A stretch of 53,182 nt of DNA. Origin: Acidobacterium sp. GTDB lineage: Bacteria; Acidobacteriota; Terriglobia; Terriglobales; Acidobacteriaceae. How positions within the stretch are numbered: position 1 is the first letter of the stretch; each line of letters begins with the position of its first letter. This document shows, piece by piece, positions 50,944 to 53,182 of this stretch. The notes below the pieces were generated by a model. The model saw only the letters and a list, made by a program, of their open reading frames with translations, was not told the origin of the DNA and ran no database searches. Both the position numbers and the translations under genes were made by a program. The DNA is taken from assembly GCA_003131625.1 (NCBI GenBank), contig PKVY01000087.1:9637-62818 (forward strand), read 5' to 3'.

Positions 50944-53142
50944 ATGGCCCGAACCGCAGTCTCAGGCGCTGAACTCAGCAAACCCGGCGAGCTGGCACCC
51001 TCCCGCAACGGGAGCGGCCCCCCGCTCTCCCGCGACCAGCTGATCCGGATTTACCGCCTCATGTACCTCTCGCGCCGCACCGACGACCGCGAGATCATCC
51101 TCAAAAATCAGCAAAAGGTCTTCTTCCAGATCTCCGGCGCCGGCCACGAAGCCCTCCTCGTCGCCGCCGCCCTTTCCCTGCGCTCCGGCTACGACTGGTT
51201 TTTCCCCTACTACCGCGATCGCGCCCTCGCCCTCGCCCTCGGCGCCACCGTCGAAGAACATCTCCTCCAGGCCGTCGGCGCTGCCACCGACGCCTCCAGC
51301 GGCGGCCGCCAGATGCCTTCCCACTGGTCCAGCCCCGACCTTCACATCGTCACCCAGTCTTCCTCCACTGCGACCCAGTGCCTCCAGGCCGTCGGCTGCG
51401 CCGAAGCCGCCCTCTACCTCCAGCAGCATCCTGAAGCCGCCGAGCCCCACCAGGGCGACTACCGCCAGTTCCGCAAAGTCGATTTCCACGGCGACGAAGT
51501 CGTCTACGTCTCTCTCGGCGATGGCGCCACCAGCGAGGGTGAGTTCTGGGAGTCCGTCAGCATCGCCTCCAATCTGAAGCTCCCCGTCCTTTTCGTCGTC
51601 GAAGACAACGGCTACGCCATCTCTGTTCCCGTCGAGGTCAATACTCCCGGCGGCAACATCTCGCCGCTGGTCGCCGGCTTCCCCAATTTCTATTTCGCCG
51701 AAGTCGACGGCACCGATCCGCTCGCCTGCCTCCCCGCCTTCGAGGCCGCCGTCGCCCATTGCCGCGCCCGCAAGGGTCCGGCGCTCGTGCACGGCCACGT
51801 CATCCGCCCCTACGCGCATTCGCACTCCGACGACGTCCGCCTCTATCGCCCGGAAACCGAGCGCCAGGCCGAAGCCCTCCGCGATCCCATTCACAATTTC
51901 CAGATGCACCTCCTGCGCGAAGGCATCCTCGACGCCGAGGCCATCGACCGCATCGAGAAGGAAATCGACGAAGAAGTCCGCCAGGCCGCCGAGCGCGCCC
52001 TCAGCGCCCCGCTGCCTTCGACCGAGACAGCCGCGATCCTCCGCCATCAGTATTCCGAGGACTACGACCCCACGCGCCCCGAGCTCCAGACCACCCCCGC
52101 CTCCGAAGGCAAGGCCCGCACCATGGCCGACCTCATCAACGCCTGCCTCCACGACGAAATGCAGCGCGACTCCCGCATCGTCGTCTTCGGCGAAGATGTC
52201 GCCGACTGCTCCCGCGAGGAGTATCTCGAGAACAAGCAGGTCAAAGGCAAGGGTGGAGTCTTCAAGCTCACCGCCGGCCTCCAGTGCGAGTACGGCTCCG
52301 GGCGCGTCTTCAATGCCTCGCTCGCCGAAGCCGCCATCGTCGGCCGCGCCATCGGCATGGCCGTCCACGGCCTCAAGCCCGTCGCCGAAATTCAGTTCTT
52401 CGACTACATCTGGCCCGCCATGCATCAGCTCCGCAACGAGCTCCCGCTCATCCGCTGGCGCTCCAACGGAGGCTTCGCCGCCCCCGCCGTCATCCGCGTC
52501 CCCATCGGCGGCTATCTCACCGGCGGCGCCATCTACCACTCGCAGTCGGGCGAGAGTCTCTTCACCCACACCCCCGGCATCCGCGTCGTCTACCCCTCCA
52601 ACGCTCTCGACGCCAACGGACTCCTCCGCACCGCCATCCGCTGCGACGATCCCGTGCTCTTCTTCGAGCACAAGCGCCTCTATCGCGAATCGTACGGTCG
52701 CGCCCCGTATCCCGGCCCCGACTACACCATCCCCTTCGGCAAAGCCAACATCGTGCGCGAAGGCAAACACCTCACCGTCATCACCTATGGAGCCATCGTT
52801 CCCCGCGCACTCCAGGCGGCCCAGCGCGCTTCGCGCGAATTAGGCGTCGAAACCGAAATCCTCGACCTCCGCACCCTCAACCCCTACGACTGGGAAGCGA
52901 TCGCGACCTCCGTCACGAAGACCAGCAAGGTGATCGTTGCGCACGAGGACATGATCAGCTGGGGCTACGGCGCGGAAATCGCCGCCCGCATCGGCGAAGA
53001 ACTCTTCGACTCGCTCGACGCTCCGGTCCGCCGCATCGGCGCGATGGACACCTTCGTCGCCTACCAACCCGCCCTCGAAGACGCCATCCTCCCCCAGCCC
53101 GAAGGCATCTTCCAGGCCATCGCCTCTCTGGCCAGGTACTAA
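50944..53142 (+). CDS. Fused alpha/beta 2-oxo acid dehydrogenase E1
   Basis: 732 aa. Thiamine-diphosphate E1 with alpha and beta subunits in one chain. Alpha half about 25-370: [30 protein letters not shown] with EDNGYA (ThDP site, about 193-222), and [20 protein letters not shown]. Beta half about 395-732: [74 protein letters not shown]. It decarboxylates a 2-oxo acid and passes the acyl group to E2 lipoyl. Pyruvate, branched-chain oxo acids or acetoin are possible; the fused form is most like branched-chain/pyruvate-type E1. E2/E3 would lie outside the window. The gene is complete. Confidence 0.93.
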   Translation: MARTAVSGAELSKPGELAPSRNGSGPPLSRDQLIRIYRLMYLSRRTDDREIILKNQQKVFFQISGAGHEALLVAAALSLRSGYDWFFPYYRDRALALALGATVEEHLLQAVGAATDASSGGRQMPSHWSSPDLHIVTQSSSTATQCLQAVGCAEAALYLQQHPEAAEPHQGDYRQFRKVDFHGDEVVYVSLGDGATSEGEFWESVSIASNLKLPVLFVVEDNGYAISVPVEVNTPGGNISPLVAGFPNFYFAEVDGTDPLACLPAFEAAVAHCRARKGPALVHGHVIRPYAHSHSDDVRLYRPETERQAEALRDPIHNFQMHLLREGILDAEAIDRIEKEIDEEVRQAAERALSAPLPSTETAAILRHQYSEDYDPTRPELQTTPASEGKARTMADLINACLHDEMQRDSRIVVFGEDVADCSREEYLENKQVKGKGGVFKLTAGLQCEYGSGRVFNASLAEAAIVGRAIGMAVHGLKPVAEIQFFDYIWPAMHQLRNELPLIRWRSNGGFAAPAVIRVPIGGYLTGGAIYHSQSGESLFTHTPGIRVVYPSNALDANGLLRTAIRCDDPVLFFEHKRLYRESYGRAPYPGPDYTIPFGKANIVREGKHLTVITYGAIVPRALQAAQRASRELGVETEILDLRTLNPYDWEAIATSVTKTSKVIVAHEDMISWGYGAEIAARIGEELFDSLDAPVRRIGAMDTFVAYQPALEDAILPQPEGIFQAIASLARY

Positions 53143-53164
53143 GCTGCCGTCGCGGAACGAATCC

Positions 53165-53179
53165 GGGTGCCCCATATCT
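53165..53179 (+). repeat. Second copy of the GGGTGCCCCAT repeat at the window edge
   Basis: GGGTGCCCCATATCT differs from the copy at 43831 at one position in 15. The window ends before any stem-loop can be seen. It follows the E1 stop by 22 bp. Confidence 0.5.
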
Positions 53180-53182
53180 GCC

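Overview
The window looks like chromosome of an Acidobacteriota member (Terriglobia/Acidobacteriaceae type). I base this on gene content: acidobacterial VWFA-like proteins, two ASPIC/UnbV (CRTAC1-type) FG-GAP propellers each next to a large TPR protein, a multihaem cytochrome, an Oar-like TonB receptor with a carboxypeptidase-regulatory N-domain, a tannase-family esterase, and Tat-exported glycosidases. The DNA is GC-rich, and several genes have good -10 boxes followed by short leaders. Identification is by recognition only; no database was searched.

Layout. (1) 0-1.2 kb: a LacI-family regulator. (2) 1.4-22.9 kb: a block of exported proteins. A minus-strand set (two near-identical TPR proteins, a seven-haem cytochrome, a large TPR protein) follows an ASPIC/UnbV propeller that diverges from another TPR protein. 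Then come two tandem VWFA paralogs, a secreted unknown, a PD40-propeller/TPR protein carrying one haem motif, and a second ASPIC/UnbV plus TPR pair. (3) 23.0-26.7 kb: a 1232-residue TonB-dependent receptor ending in a strong terminator. (4) 26.7-27.4 kb: a gene-poor gap holding the 3' part of a tRNA-Val(CAC) gene, which looks like an attachment-site scar. (5) 27.4-32.5 kb: small and secreted unknowns, a YncE-like propeller and a tannase-family esterase. (6) 32.6-53.1 kb: more core-like genes. These are formate-THF ligase, an FAD oxidoreductase plus APC permease, GH3 and GH1 glycosidases, DNA polymerase III delta', an Hfq-like Sm protein, a Sua5-type tRNA-modification enzyme, a CYTH protein, a chemoreceptor, an MscS channel, an S23 four-helix protein, a SpoIIE-type phosphatase, and a fused alpha/beta 2-oxo acid dehydrogenase E1.

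How parts may work together. The TonB receptor, GH3 and GH1 share a LacI-type operator-like sequence (AAACGTTTT core), suggesting a carbohydrate regulon. The exported TPR/ASPIC/VWFA/cytochrome block looks like one envelope or extracellular system of unknown job.

The most unusual signal is a set of degenerate tandem repeats with an exact 7-base period in gaps between 34.3 and 50.8 kb. The unit sequence differs between arrays, but the C-rich strand is usually the plus strand. These arrays supply stop codons to four genes, enter the coding tail of the MscS gene, and abut the start codons of two others. I did not see such arrays left of 34 kb.
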